Origin: Acanthochlamys bracteata
Lineage: Eukaryota; Streptophyta; Magnoliopsida; Pandanales; Velloziaceae
NCBI GenBank assembly: GCA_019914995.1
Contig: CM034129.1
Location: 186,001-250,000, forward strand
Reading direction: 5' to 3'
Length of the DNA stretch: 64,000 nucleotides
Below, piece after piece: positions 34,031-45,771 of the stretch (its first letter is position 1; every line of letters starts with the position of its first letter). The translations under genes were made by a program, and so were the position numbers. The notes beneath the pieces were generated by a model, which worked only from the letters and a program-made list of their open reading frames with translations, had not been told where the DNA came from and did not search any database.

Positions 34031-36010
34031 GAAGCTGCAAGAACAATTTTTAAAGTTCTTAGAGGCTTCTCCAGAGCTGCAGAGAAGAAGAGCTCATTGT
34101 GCAAACTATACGCGTTCAGGACAGCACTCTTAACAGAAACTACTTATAAGAGAGCTTTTCAAAGACATCCAGGTACAAGCTCATCTCATCCTTTGCACAG
34201 AAGAACTCCATATAACACCCTTCAGCCTCAGATCACGATCCCAATCAAATATCACATACTCCAGAAGCTCCAGCTTGGTCCATCCGTCAAGAAACATCAC
34301 CGAATGGACGATATCCAACGTGTTCTTGTAGAAAGGCAATCGCTCCATTGATTGGATCCCCCAGGCTCAACTTCGGTGAAGCAATTGTTCCTTTCATTTC
34401 TTTCATCAGTGCAGCAATGTACCTGATGTCATGCTGAAGCGCAGACATAATATCTCCAGGCTTCAGAGAAAGTACCTCACCAATACTGAGCTTAAAGATG
34501 CTCAATTAATTCTGCTGTCACTCCCTTTCATATGATTGAAGCAACCAGAACACTTACTGAAGCCTGAGTGTGTTCGCAGATAACAAGCAAGAGTAGCTCT
34601 TCAACTTGTAGCGACTCCACCATAAAATGTTGTTATCATTTGGTTGATTCCAGAGTGCAGTATCAGGAGTTGACAGCTTGCTGTAACGACTCACAGAAGT
34701 CGTGCAGCATTTTCTCAAAGGCAAAGGATCATAGCGCGAAGGATCATAGCAGTTGATGATCAGCTTTTGTGCCATGTCCCAATCATCAGGGCAAGGTTGG
34801 AAAGCTTTTTAGTCCATGTAACAGTTAAAAGTTTGTAGGGACTGAAGCAAACACGAGTCCCTGCAGATGGTGGTATCGAATCAACGCTGAGAAAAATTCT
34901 GAGTCCATGCTTATTGCTCTTTGCTGCAGCACATCTCAGTGCTTCAGGGGAGTTCAAATAAAAGCTTTTCATCATCATCATCATCATCATCATCATATAT
35001 CATCTCAATTGTTCTCGCCGACTGTTCCTTGTCCTGACTTTGTCTTCCAGCGGAAGGTTCACCGGAATTACTTCTGCGCTTCCTTGTAATCTGCAATAAG
35101 GCAAAGCGGCTCCCTCTGCAGAATTCGCTAGCTAGAGGAAGGACCTTTTCCTAGAGGGAAATGTTCTTCAGAAATTGGCCCTGCGTTTGTCCACTGGGGA
35201 CATTAGTTTCTAATAAATGCATCGTAGACTAAGGCTTCGTTACCATTCTACTCTTCTAAATACAGAGACTCGTGGTTGACCTTCACAATATCGAACAAAC
35301 ATGCTCATGCGCCTTCGTTGGTGCCATGTTCTGATGTTCATCGATGGCAACCTTATATATTACTCGGTGAAGCAACCATCGAAAACAATGTTCCAGATGA
35401 CTTCGGAAATAACTACTGGGAAATGGTATTGCCACTTCCCTCCATGCACAAGTGGTAGCAGTATTACCAGCGCCGGTGCCGAACGTGAGCAGTTCCCTTT
35501 TGGGGTTGCTGTTGCTGGTGATTCAGTTGCATATCCTGATGATTCAGTTGCATAGCCTAACACGACTATCCAAGAACTTCACCAACGGTGGCTGGCAGAT
35601 CGCGAGAGCACTCTCTGGTGACCTGATTGAACAAAAGGATGATTGAAGTGACCTGTATGAGTGGCAACGACGTGATTCACCATCAGAGTATGGCAGAAGG
35701 ATGGGATCCTGATACTTCAGAGACATCGTCAATGTACTGGTATCTGATCAGGTTCCGTTCAGGAGGAAGCGTGTGCAGGTGCTCCGGTTGTAGCAAGAAA
35801 GATGCAATCCATCTGCTTGTTTCTAAGGAGCCTCGATCTGCACATCGTCCATGGTTCAGATCATACCACGTGATCGTTCCAGACCTTGCATGCTGCGGAG
35901 AAACACGAGACATCTCAAGGGAAGAAAGGCCAGTTTGTGATTCAGCAATATCTATCCGGCATGTACTGCACCATCTTCTACACGCTGCTTCCGCCGCATC
36001 GTCATGGGGT
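34030..36010 (-). pseudogene. Unidentified decayed coding-like region
   Basis: This 2 kb stretch is less AT-rich than the intergenic DNA around it and the minus strand has several adjacent open pieces in different frames. They include PGDIMSALQHDIRYIAALMKEMKG (about 34300-34480), DWDMAQKLIINCYDPSRYDP (about 34690-34790), SFYLNSPEALRCAAAKSN and LLPYSDGESRRCHSYRSLQ (about 35630-35720). I do not recognise a family and could not chain the pieces through plausible splice sites. The run of Met codons at 34970-34995 is only a microsatellite (ATC repeats). I read the region as a dead gene or gene fragments; a poorly conserved live gene with many exons is not excluded. Confidence 0.35.
34970..34995. 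repeat. (ATC)n microsatellite
   Basis: About eight to nine uninterrupted ATC units. Confidence 0.9.
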
Positions 36011-36310
36011 TGATGTGTGGCTTCAAGTTTAGGCAAAACAATCATTACAATGAACAAGCAACTCAAAGACCTTACCAACTGTAAACGATACTCTATTATA
36101 AAACTGAACAAGAATAACAAAGAAAAAAAAATCAACATAAGTTACATGACACTATATTACGAGTACTAGCATTTGCTCGAACATATTTCAAGAACTTTGA
36201 AACAAAGGGCTAATTTGATCACCCGCTGATAGAATGTTAACAGAGTAGGCAAATGCTACTCCCGTACTAGAGCGATGTCCTGCTTTTTGTCGGCAACTAA
36301 CAACTCATCT
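36011..36310. other. 3' flank of DUF2039 gene
   Basis: No gene is seen. It probably contains the 3' UTR of the minus-strand DUF2039 gene. Confidence 0.4.
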
Positions 36311-38107
36311 TCAATCATCATCATCACTTTCATCTGGTCTATTAAGCTCTGCATATTCATCAAGAGATTTAGCTGAAAAGAGATCTCCCTCCCTGCTCCT
36401 GTCAGCGATCTTGGGAGTTGTTGCCAGTTTACTGCCTTTTCCTTTGTTCATCTGCATAGAGGTAAGACTTTTGAATAAGCATTTACATGCAGGAATAAGA
36501 CAAAACTGCAATTCAATTTTACCCTGAGAGACAGGTAAACCCAACTCCTAAGAATTGTAGAACTCATACAATGCAGGTAATGTGACAAACACATACATTA
36601 TGGAAAACAATACAATGTTTATGAATTGCCAGAGCTAAATGTCTTTCAAATAGCAATCAAATTGGTTACCCAACTTTATATCAACAGTGACAATTTTCTG
36701 CTTTGCAAAGTGACAGTTTCTGCTCCATTTCAAAAATAAACCAAATGCCTCTCAGGACAACTAAACAGCCTACCCTTTGGTTGTTTGTGAAGAGAATGGC
36801 AAATTTTGCCAAGGTACAAACGGCTGAGTAATACACCTGCCATGCCAATATCTAAAAGCCTACAGCAATCTTTGTCCTTCAGCATTCCACATCCTACTAA
36901 TATAACTCACAAGGAAAGACATTTGCTTAATCATGTGATCTCCAAGCATACCCTAAGACTTTTTAGCTATCAGAGACACATACCAAGTTATTTCAAGGAA
37001 TCTAAAAGACTGAAAAAAAACTGATTCATAAGATTTCATTCACAACTTGCATAATGCGAAATGCAAACCCACTTACTGCACGAAGGAGTGTTCTCCTATC
37101 CCTTTCGCGAGCATTTTTAATAGCCTACAAGAAGATTGTGAGGCCACTCAATTTCTTAACTCAAGGCATACACAAACTCGAGAAATTTGTATATAACAGT
37201 CAAAGAAGAAACCTCTTCAAGTGCTTTGCGTTCTTCCTCCACTTCAGAAGAATCTCTGAACAAACGAAGAAGCCTCATGAAATAAAGTATTGCTTCTTCA
37301 AACAGTTACACAAACACAATCACAACCTAAGATATGAGAAGAGGGAGAGCAAGGAACTGACCTGCCCACAATTTGATCAACACGGCAACAACACTTGGCA
37401 CATATGTTAAGATTCTTCGCACATGCTGCAGACCAAGAAGCCATACAATCAATCCTATCTAATCAAGCAGGAAGCTAGAATTTACCAGAACAGGACGCAA
37501 AGAAGATATAGAAATAAAAACTTATTACTGCGATAAAAATCAAATTTCAAATTTTATTTACCAGCACAAACGTTGTGATACGCCTGGCGAACTGTCCTTT
37601 TACTGCATTTCTGACTAAACCCAAGGAAAAAAATTACAAATAATAAAACTTCCAATCAAAACTGAAAGAACTCAAACAAAGGAATGGAGATTGCAAGATG
37701 AGGGGAACATACCATTTAGCAGGCTCTACCAGAGGCTTGTACTTGCCGTACCTAATAAACAATCAAAAACATCAACAAAGGATCACATTAGAAATCATCA
37801 AAGGAACCAGAAGAAATTTATAGCAGAGTGTGTGAATGAAGTAAGAAAAACCTTCGTTTCCAATCAATCTGATCTTTGCATCGTTGACAAACCCCTGTTA
37901 TCTCCGACAACGGCCGCAGTCGACCACCTGGCTCCTGCTCACAAGAACAAAGATCTTAACTTGTTAGCTGAACTTGTTCACCTGTTATTAAATAAAGGAA
38001 AAAAAAAGATTCGGGATCATTACGGTCTCGTTGATCTTGAGACCAGAACTGGGCTTCCACGCGAACTTGTTCTGGTGCTTCGGTGGACCTTGGCGTCCCG
38101 AAGACAT
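36311..38107 (-). CDS. DUF2039 (C9orf85-like) small zinc-ribbon-type protein
   Basis: Eight minus-strand exons (38107-38024, 37934-37852, 37751-37713, 37614-37562, 37425-37362, 37255-37213, 37124-37077, 36451-36311) join in phase to 184 residues. The start MSSGRQGPPKHQNKFAWKP is the conserved opening of this family. Paired cysteines follow: CQRCKDQIDWKRRYGKYKPL, AKCQKCSKRTVRQAYHNVC and CAKNLNICAKCCC, which would bind zinc. The C-terminal third is charged (ERDRRTLLRAMNKGKG) and ends in an acidic tail (DESDDDD). The family is widespread in eukaryotes with no settled function. The ATG lies in a GC-rich, GCC-repeat context on the minus strand. Confidence 0.92.
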
Positions 38108-40535
38108 GGCCGCCGCCGTTCAGTGTCACCCCTTCCCTTCGTTCTCGAACGCGTTGATCTCCTGACAAGGCCGATCGACATGGTAGAAATTAAATCAAAA
38201 GCCCAGCCAGAGTAATCGAATGGGCTCGTATTGCATTGTGGGCTCGCCAGTAAGTGAGAAGGGTTATAATTTGAACTTTTCATAGTTAAATCTGCCGGAT
38301 ATTTTCCTTGTGCTTATTTGGCGTATAGAATTTTTTAGATTTAACTTTTTAGTGTATAGATCGAATCCTTTAAATATTTTATTTTAGTTACTCTTTTGGT
38401 ATTCTGTCTCTCTAATAATAGTATCAGAATTGATGGTTTGGTTAAGAGCCCGATGCACGTAATAGTTTTTACTGAAAGTGTCTGAGCATGTGACTCACGT
38501 GGGCTTTTCACAAAATGTGAGAGAGAATTCAGAACATGCTGCGCTCAGATGGCTATTGATTATATAGAAATGGTGTATAGGCAAAGCGATCAACAAATTA
38601 TAATTCTAACTAGTAGTGTGATATAAGTTAGAACATATGATTCGTCAATTTAAGCAAGGTGAACGAAAATTCAGAACAATTTGAGCTTTCAAAACTAGCT
38701 CTTAGTATGTAATAACGATGGTAGGAGCAAATTAGTTATAATTTTGAGCGATCAATGTATTTGGTGTGCTATAGAATGCTTCCATGAAAAAAATATGAAT
38801 TATTTGCTCTTGAAAAAGAAAATGTTAGATTAAAAATGAATGATTAGTTCTAGAAAGATCTTTAGTATCACGGGCGGTAGGGACTCCTCTCTTTCTCTCT
38901 CCTAGTCCTCTCCTACCAGGGCCACGACGAACAATTAAATAAAAATAAGATAAAAAAAATATTAATATATTAAAAATTTTATAATTTATTGACTTAAGTT
39001 TTAATTTAGATTGAATTTTTTATTATATGATCGAAATATGGATTATCTAACTTCTTTATTGTTGTATCTTTTCAACCCTAACAAGTGCAGAATAATTGTG
39101 GAACGTTTGCGGCATGCAGCTCTTGTAGTAGCATATCCTCATAGCATCCATGCAGAAGATTAAAAAAAAAGAAAATGAAAATGAAGACAAGTGGAGAAAT
39201 TAAATAATAAATAAATAAGTGAAACTCCATAATTTATGGTTCCATCTAAGTATCTAACTCGACCGAAAAAAAACAATTGAAATAAATAAAATTGAGCCCC
39301 ATTTGTATAAGTTTAATTGTTGAGTTGTTCTTTCTTTTTAAAAGAAAAATGGAAGTTCTAACAGCTTCTTTTATTGGAAGGAAGGAAGCTAGCTGTTTTT
39401 TATTAAAAAAAAAAAGCTTCAAAAAACTTAAGAAAAGAGTCTTCTTTACTTGTCCACACTCATTAGTTTAAGATTTATCTTTCCGCTTAGATTCTTCTAA
39501 ATTTTAACTAAGTAGTCAACCGCATCAATCAAGAAAATAAAAAAATCAAACGTTGACATTTAGAAAAAGAAGATCTTCTTCGTAAGCGTGCAATGTCGAT
39601 AAGAAATCGATACGGACATGCATAAGAAATAGATGATGACTCATTCAAAATTAGTTTAAACATTTTTTTGAAAGTAAGTATTTTTTAAAGAATTATAAAA
39701 AATATATAACGAACTTTTTGAAGAAAAAGCAAAAGAAAAAAAAAAAGAAGAATTGATTGATGAGGATGCAAGGAACAGTAGTTATCTTAATATTTCTCAA
39801 TCATTTATTTATGTGTGGGGTTTTGTACTGTAAAGTGTTACTTTGAAAACATTAAAGAAAGATAATGTCGACGCTCTGTGCGAAGTTCTTTCTGTTCCAG
39901 AACATGAGCATTCTTTTTTTCACAATAAAGAACACTCAGATAGTGATAATCACTGAAACATACGATTAATAAGTTAGATCAGAATGAATCACACGCAGAA
40001 CTGAATCAAATATCTTCTCAAATCTGTGGTTTTTCTAATAGAACGTTTCAACCATATAAAGTTCGACAGTAATTTAAAAACAAGCTCTAAACATTTGCAA
40101 AATCAATCATTCCATCGCTGAAAGAACTAATCTTCTATTTTATGATACCATTTTTCACTATAAATGGTGTTACAAAGTTTTTAGATGTTGTTTCTGATCC
40201 ATGTTCGTGGCTAAAAACGGATAACACTCATCATTCTAACAGTCAAGAAACAGTTGTTTTACATAACAGCACATATAGAAGTAGTAGAGCATTGCGTACA
40301 ACAAAACACTACTTCCAACCAACGTCTCTCTAACTACATCAAAACTAAAACATACTAGGAAAACAAAACAGAACACAGACAAAAGAAAAAGACAACTCCT
40401 CCATTTCTACTAGTACTACTATTAGTTACTGCTGCTGCTAATTAAACTAACATCCATCCAAAGACTTAGTACAAGGAGCCCCCAGCGACAACAACGAACG
40501 ACAAAACAGTCAAGTTTCTTCAAGTTAAAAGTCGA
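38108..40535. other. Long intergenic region, no gene seen
   Basis: There are 2.4 kb of AT-rich DNA with poly-A tracts near 39168, 39410 and 39738. Only the last ~150 bases (CYP78A 3' UTR side) are likely to be transcribed. A GC-richer patch at 38870-38935 stands out but carries no recognisable feature. Confidence 0.45.
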
Positions 40536-42451
40536 TCAACACCTTGGAACAGCTCTGCACACCAACGGATTCTTCATCTCCATCGACATCTTCAAGCACT
40601 CGCTCAAATCAACTTCAGCATCGTCAGCAGTTACCCATTGAAATTCCTTCAGCAGCTGAGCTAACCAGAGATGAACAGCAGCTAAACCCATCGACTTCCC
40701 AGGACAAACTCTCCGGCCTGAACCGAACGGAGCTAACCTGAGATCAGACCCTAACACGCTCACCTCTTCATTTAAGAACCTTTCGGGAATATACTTGTCT
40801 GAATCATGCCAAATGCTTTCGTCGTGAGTGATAGACCACATGTTAACCATAGCCGTAGTTCCTGCAGGGATTAGATAATCGCCGACATGTACGTCGTGGA
40901 TTGCAAGACGTGCCCATGATAGCAGCGGACCTGGGGGGTGGAGACGAAGAGTTTCTTTAACGACGGACTGAAGGTACGGTAGGTGCTGCTGCTGAAGCGG
41001 GCGATCGCTTTTGGTGGAGGTGACGGTGTCGATTTCTGCTTGGACTGTGGATTGGATATCAGGATGAAGAACCATTCTTGCCATCACCCATTCCAACAGT
41101 ATTGCTACTGTATCAGTTCCTCTGAAGATCATCTCCTGAAAAAAGAAAAGAAAAGTTTCATAAATTTGAAAATTTCAAGTAGGGTTTTGATCGTCTATAG
41201 ATATATAAATGTTCGATTTATAGGTAGGTAGACACTTGTAACAACAAGAAATTATTTTGAGCAAAGGGCAAGGGGAAGGAAGAAAATTCCAAATTACCAA
41301 CCGTTAAGAAATTATACAATTCCTTATGTATTAGAACAGAAACATTTTCAATACCTTGTATAGCAATCAACAACAGCTATACAATTATGCTTGCTTCCTT
41401 AATATATAACAGAGATTATCTTCAACCACTAAAAACATAACGGATCATTATAATAAAACAAAGGGAGGCAATGAATTGAAATAACGAATTAATAACATAC
41501 CCAGAGAACAGCGACCATGTCAGAATCAGAAAGTTTGTCTTCACCTTCCAAGTCGAGAAGAACATCAACGAAATCACCAACAGCGGCATCTCCTTCACCA
41601 TTATCATTGATCCTGTCCTTGTTCTGTGACCTTCTTGATCTGTGTTCTTGAATGATGCCACCAACGAATCCGTCGACTTTCTTAACCAAGTTTCTGCACC
41701 TTCTTCTAACACCCTGCAAATCTAACCAACGAAGAAACGGCAAGTGATCACCCCAGTTGAAAGCACCAAGAAGTTCATAACCTTCCCTCACCATTGCTTC
41801 CAGCTCAGCACCTTCCCCTTGCTCAAAATCATAACTTTTACCGAAAACGCTCATCATCACATTGTTCAACGAAGCGTAATGTAGAACTTTTCGAATCTCC
41901 ACTTTTCCGTCTTTTTTCATCGTCCTTCTGATTTCTTCAACCATTTGATCGCCTATCAGTTTTCTCTGTTCTGCAGAAGCAGATAACCTCTTCGGACTGA
42001 ACAGATGCGTCGAAGAGATTCTTCGTAGAGTCCTCCAGTAATCACCGAAGGGAGCGAAACCCATAGCTCTATGGAACAGAAGCTCGTATGCCGATTCTTT
42101 CACGGGGCGGTCGGCAAACGCAGAACCGTTCAAGATTTCTTTCGCGGTTTCAGGGTGGCTTGAGACTATAAACCGAGTCAAGCCAACAGAGAAAGCCATG
42201 AGCCGAGTTGCACCGAGTGAACTCGCGAGTTTAGCTAGAACACGGTGCGCCAGGGTGGTAGAGAGAGCTGAAACATTTCCCGGTGGACCAGGTATATTGG
42301 GTTTTGTGGTACGAGATAACGCCCATGCTATACCGCCGGGGTAGAAGAAGAGAAAAAGAACAGCTGTGAAGAGAAGAGCGAGCGCTGGTGAGAGTGGCAT
42401 GAAACTGAAGAACAGAGAACTTGGATCAAGTACAAACAAAGAAGAAGACAT
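40536..42451 (-). CDS. CYP78A: Cytochrome P450, CYP78A subfamily
   Basis: Two minus-strand exons (42451-41501, 41135-40536) give 516 residues. The start at 42451 gives the usual P450 membrane anchor (residues ~18-40, rich in Leu/Phe), then PGPPG. Typical CYP78A blocks follow: [36 protein letters not shown], the oxygen-binding helix [14 protein letters not shown], the ExxR helix [18 protein letters not shown], and the heme loop [14 protein letters not shown] with the axial Cys. The single intron lies just before EMIFRGTDT, the family's conserved position. It is an ER enzyme; CYP78A members (such as KLUH/CYP78A5) promote organ and seed growth through an unidentified mobile product. The exact clade is uncertain, but the sequence sits close to CYP78A5-type proteins. 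An in-frame upstream ATG (42595) adds 48 unlikely residues. Confidence 0.95.
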
Positions 42452-45400
42452 GGTCTGATAGTGATTGTTGTTGAGAAAAGCAGAAGAAGCAATTGTGGTT
42501 TCGAGCGTGTAGTCGCTGGCGTTGTTATGGAGAAGAAGAGAACGATGAATGGGAGGGTTGGGTTTTATAGTAAGAATAAGCAAAAAAGGAAACAAATTTT
42601 AATTACACCGACTCTTTCTATTCTTTTCTCTTTCTTACAGCAGTGTAACGGAAGGACGTTTCAGTATTTACTTTGGATTGAAGTGGCACGATCAAGGAAT
42701 CAGATATTTACGGATTTACCTTTCACTAGCTAGTCAGAACCGTAGGCACGGTAGGAGAGTAAAAATTGAATTGAAGGATCTTTCAGGATGATCGTTTAAA
42801 CTATAATTTTGAGAAAACAAATACTTTTTCACAAATAAATCTTTAAATATTAGTTTTGTTTAAGATTACAAATATATATATTACCATACCGGTCTATATT
42901 ACGATAAAAAATTTAAAAAGTTAATTTAAATTTTGAAATAAGTAAAAGTTTGGTATTTCTTTAAAAAATCTATCAATAGAAATGTGTTTCATTAGGAACC
43001 TAAATTGTTATATTTTATTAAAAATCAAATAATTGAATAGGAGTTTAATTTTAAAAAAATTATTAGCTTAAACATTATACCAATATGATAAAATCTAAAC
43101 TATAAATAAATATAATTAGTACCTTACATAATAATGAGTTTTTATTTAATTATATTTATTTTTTATTTAGCTAAAATGATAGAATATTATTTTCTATATT
43201 ATAATTGTTAAGTTATTTAAGCGATGTCAAACAAGCCATAAAAGCATGCTAATAAAAAGAAGTATGATTGAGATGGATAAATAGGTGGCGTTTCGCCGTA
43301 CAAGGTAATTGTTGGGCTGAGTAATTAAGATGGTCTAGGGAAGACCTACAATCGTAGTCATTAAATTATTGTTGTGAGAATTAATGTTGCAATAAATTCT
43401 AAAATTAATTGCTTATCGTGTTAAAGTGTTAAACTGTTGTTTGTTGTCGTCGAAGCCTTGAAGGGAAGAGATAGTAAATCAAAAATCTCAACTACTGTCC
43501 GTCTGTCGTTCACAGGAAAAAAAAAAAGAAAAAAGCAGAAGACAGAGAAGGGGCACACTCCATTAACTTAATTATATTTACCATTTTCGTTTTATTGTAT
43601 TAGCCAATTTCAGTCTACACTACACATAAAGAAGCTAATAAGCTAGAGAAAGTAAAGTGAGATGGGACCATTTTGAAAATTATTAATTTAGTATAGACTG
43701 GACCGGACCAGAACACAATAGAACAGAACCGGCTCAGTTAATACCCTGGTTTACTAGCGCCGTCACTCGTCAGACAGACAGACGCCGTCCTCCTGCAACT
43801 GTGGCGGCGGCAGCAGCAGCAGCCATCTTTAATTTCTTTCTTCAGTGCTTCTCGAAGCTCAATATCCACGCGGCAGACGTCTACTGGCATTGACATGCAA
43901 ATATAAATATATGCTCTGCTGCATAACTGCGCCGCCGACACGCGCCCGGTACACGGCGCTAACAGCTCCTCGTCGCTTCCACCTCTCGGAGGAAGAGCCA
44001 AGCCGAATAAGTTCCATAGTTAGCTGCCGCGTCAGATTTCTTCCGACTCTCCGCCTTCTCAATCCCACGTGAAGAGCTTTTGCCAATATAAACGTAAAAA
44101 CCTACTCTTCTTCGTAGAACCAAGTTCGTTGTTACTGCTGCTGATCAAAAAGCTTTGCACGGCAAGCATGCATGCAACGGGTCCATCTATATATATAAGC
44201 TACACACCTCTAGCTGCCTGCATGCATAAGATAGAGCAAGGACCGCAATGCATAAACGGACGAAGAGCTACAACTGATCGTAGCTGCAAGCTAGGCTTAC
44301 CATACCTAAAAAGCTTGAGCTGCTGGAGTCGGTATGAATGGACGGTGCAAAGCAATTGCCACGTGGCAGCCACTGCGTTCCTATGACTGCAACGCAGTTA
44401 TATTATACATCTCCATGCTTAGCAGTGACCAAAGCAAACCTACCAAGAGATGGAAGGAGAAGAGGACAAAAACAAACTCTCTAGCTAAGCTGTTGATGGA
44501 CGCAAACGGATCACTGGAGATAGTTGCAGATGGGATGCGTGCATGGATCGATGATGGTTGAATGATCTCTCAATATCAAGGACCAGTAATAAAGCAAAAC
44601 CCATGATAACAAACTCTCCAAACTTTATTAAGCTTAGCTACGGGTGTTATTATCTACGCATGAAACATATTTCTCTTCATAGAAAAAAGTTCAAGTACAG
44701 CCAAAGCCCAAAGGCATGCTTGCAGCTACCCACCTACGACAGAGATTGATGGCAAAATCAGAAGATGACGACATATATAAATTTATCAACCCACTATATT
44801 TATTTTTTAAATTTATCTACAGTATAAAAAAATAAAAATATTTATTATTAAATATTTTATTTTTTAATATTTATTTCTACTAAAATAAATTAATTCAAAA
44901 TAAATACCTATAAATGATCTTTACAGATCATTGATCTGATCGTCGAAGGCTTTGGATTGTAGCTGCTTGGTATTAAACATCCACGTTACACATTTCAATT
45001 TGAAACATAAATCGAGTATTAATTAATTCGAGGCAACAAGAATCGAGGTGGATCGAGCTATCGCTGTTACTATTCTGTGTACTACTAGGTGTTGACAGTG
45101 TAGGTTACTACTAGTAGAGCTAGTAGCTAATAAACCAAAATGAAGTTGAAACTTCTATCCAGACTTATCTGGACCTTTTTATAATTAATATTCGAAAATT
45201 CCGCACACCTTTATTTTTACTACAATGGGCTTTGTCCAGCCCAGCTAAAGCTATATCGCAAGCCCACCTTGTGAGCCCAAAAAGTTGACTTTCACTCGAT
45301 CAACCGCAATTCAGGTGATTTTCAGTCAGGAGTATTACAAGGAAACGGCACGTAGTCTGCCCGGCGGGCGCTTGCAAAAACAATTCTTTACAAGCAATTG

Positions 45401-45771
45401 ATTTGTTGCAATTTCATTACATTAAAAATTCAAATCAGATTGATTTGTTCGCCAGCAACAGATATCTTTACGAGCAACTGAAGAAAATTGCTTTCTTTTT
45501 TGTTAATTAATTATCTTGTTCTGCTTGCTTCGTTTTGAAGTCTTCGAATTTCCCTTAGTCTAATGTTGACCTTTTCATTGGCGTTGTTCTTATTTATTTA
45601 ATGGTTGGGTTTTCCTTTCTTGTTGGTTATTTGATTGACTATCATAGTAAATTTATTCTCATAACTAAATTTCGGGGAAGTTTACAACCATATTCATTGG
45701 TTGGTTTTTCATCTTCAACATTTTTACCCAAAAGCAAAAAAACAAAGCTGCTAAAAGGGGTTTCCGTTGCC
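42452..45771. promoter_or_regulatory. Divergent intergenic region, CYP78A / ABCB27
   Basis: This is 3.3 kb without a gene I can support. The part next to 42451 should hold the CYP78A promoter (minus). At 42770-43240 it is AT-rich. A GC-richer stretch at 43740-44060 has short open frames on both strands that match nothing I know. Around 44165-44230 there are two CATGCATG-type RY motifs. From 44790 to 44910 it is AT-rich again. The last ~200 bases should be the ABCB27 promoter and 5' UTR (plus). Confidence 0.45.

Noticed and set aside
34760-34996. Open frame beginning with nine Met
   Set aside because: The Met run is the (ATC)n microsatellite read on the minus strand.
37691-38215. 174-residue plus-strand open frame
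   Set aside because: It lies over the exons and introns of the well-supported minus-strand DUF2039 gene and has no family features.
43738-44072. Overlapping GC-rich open frames on both strands, considered as a small secreted peptide (RALF-like)
   Set aside because: No signal peptide and no conserved Cys or YISY motif in any frame.
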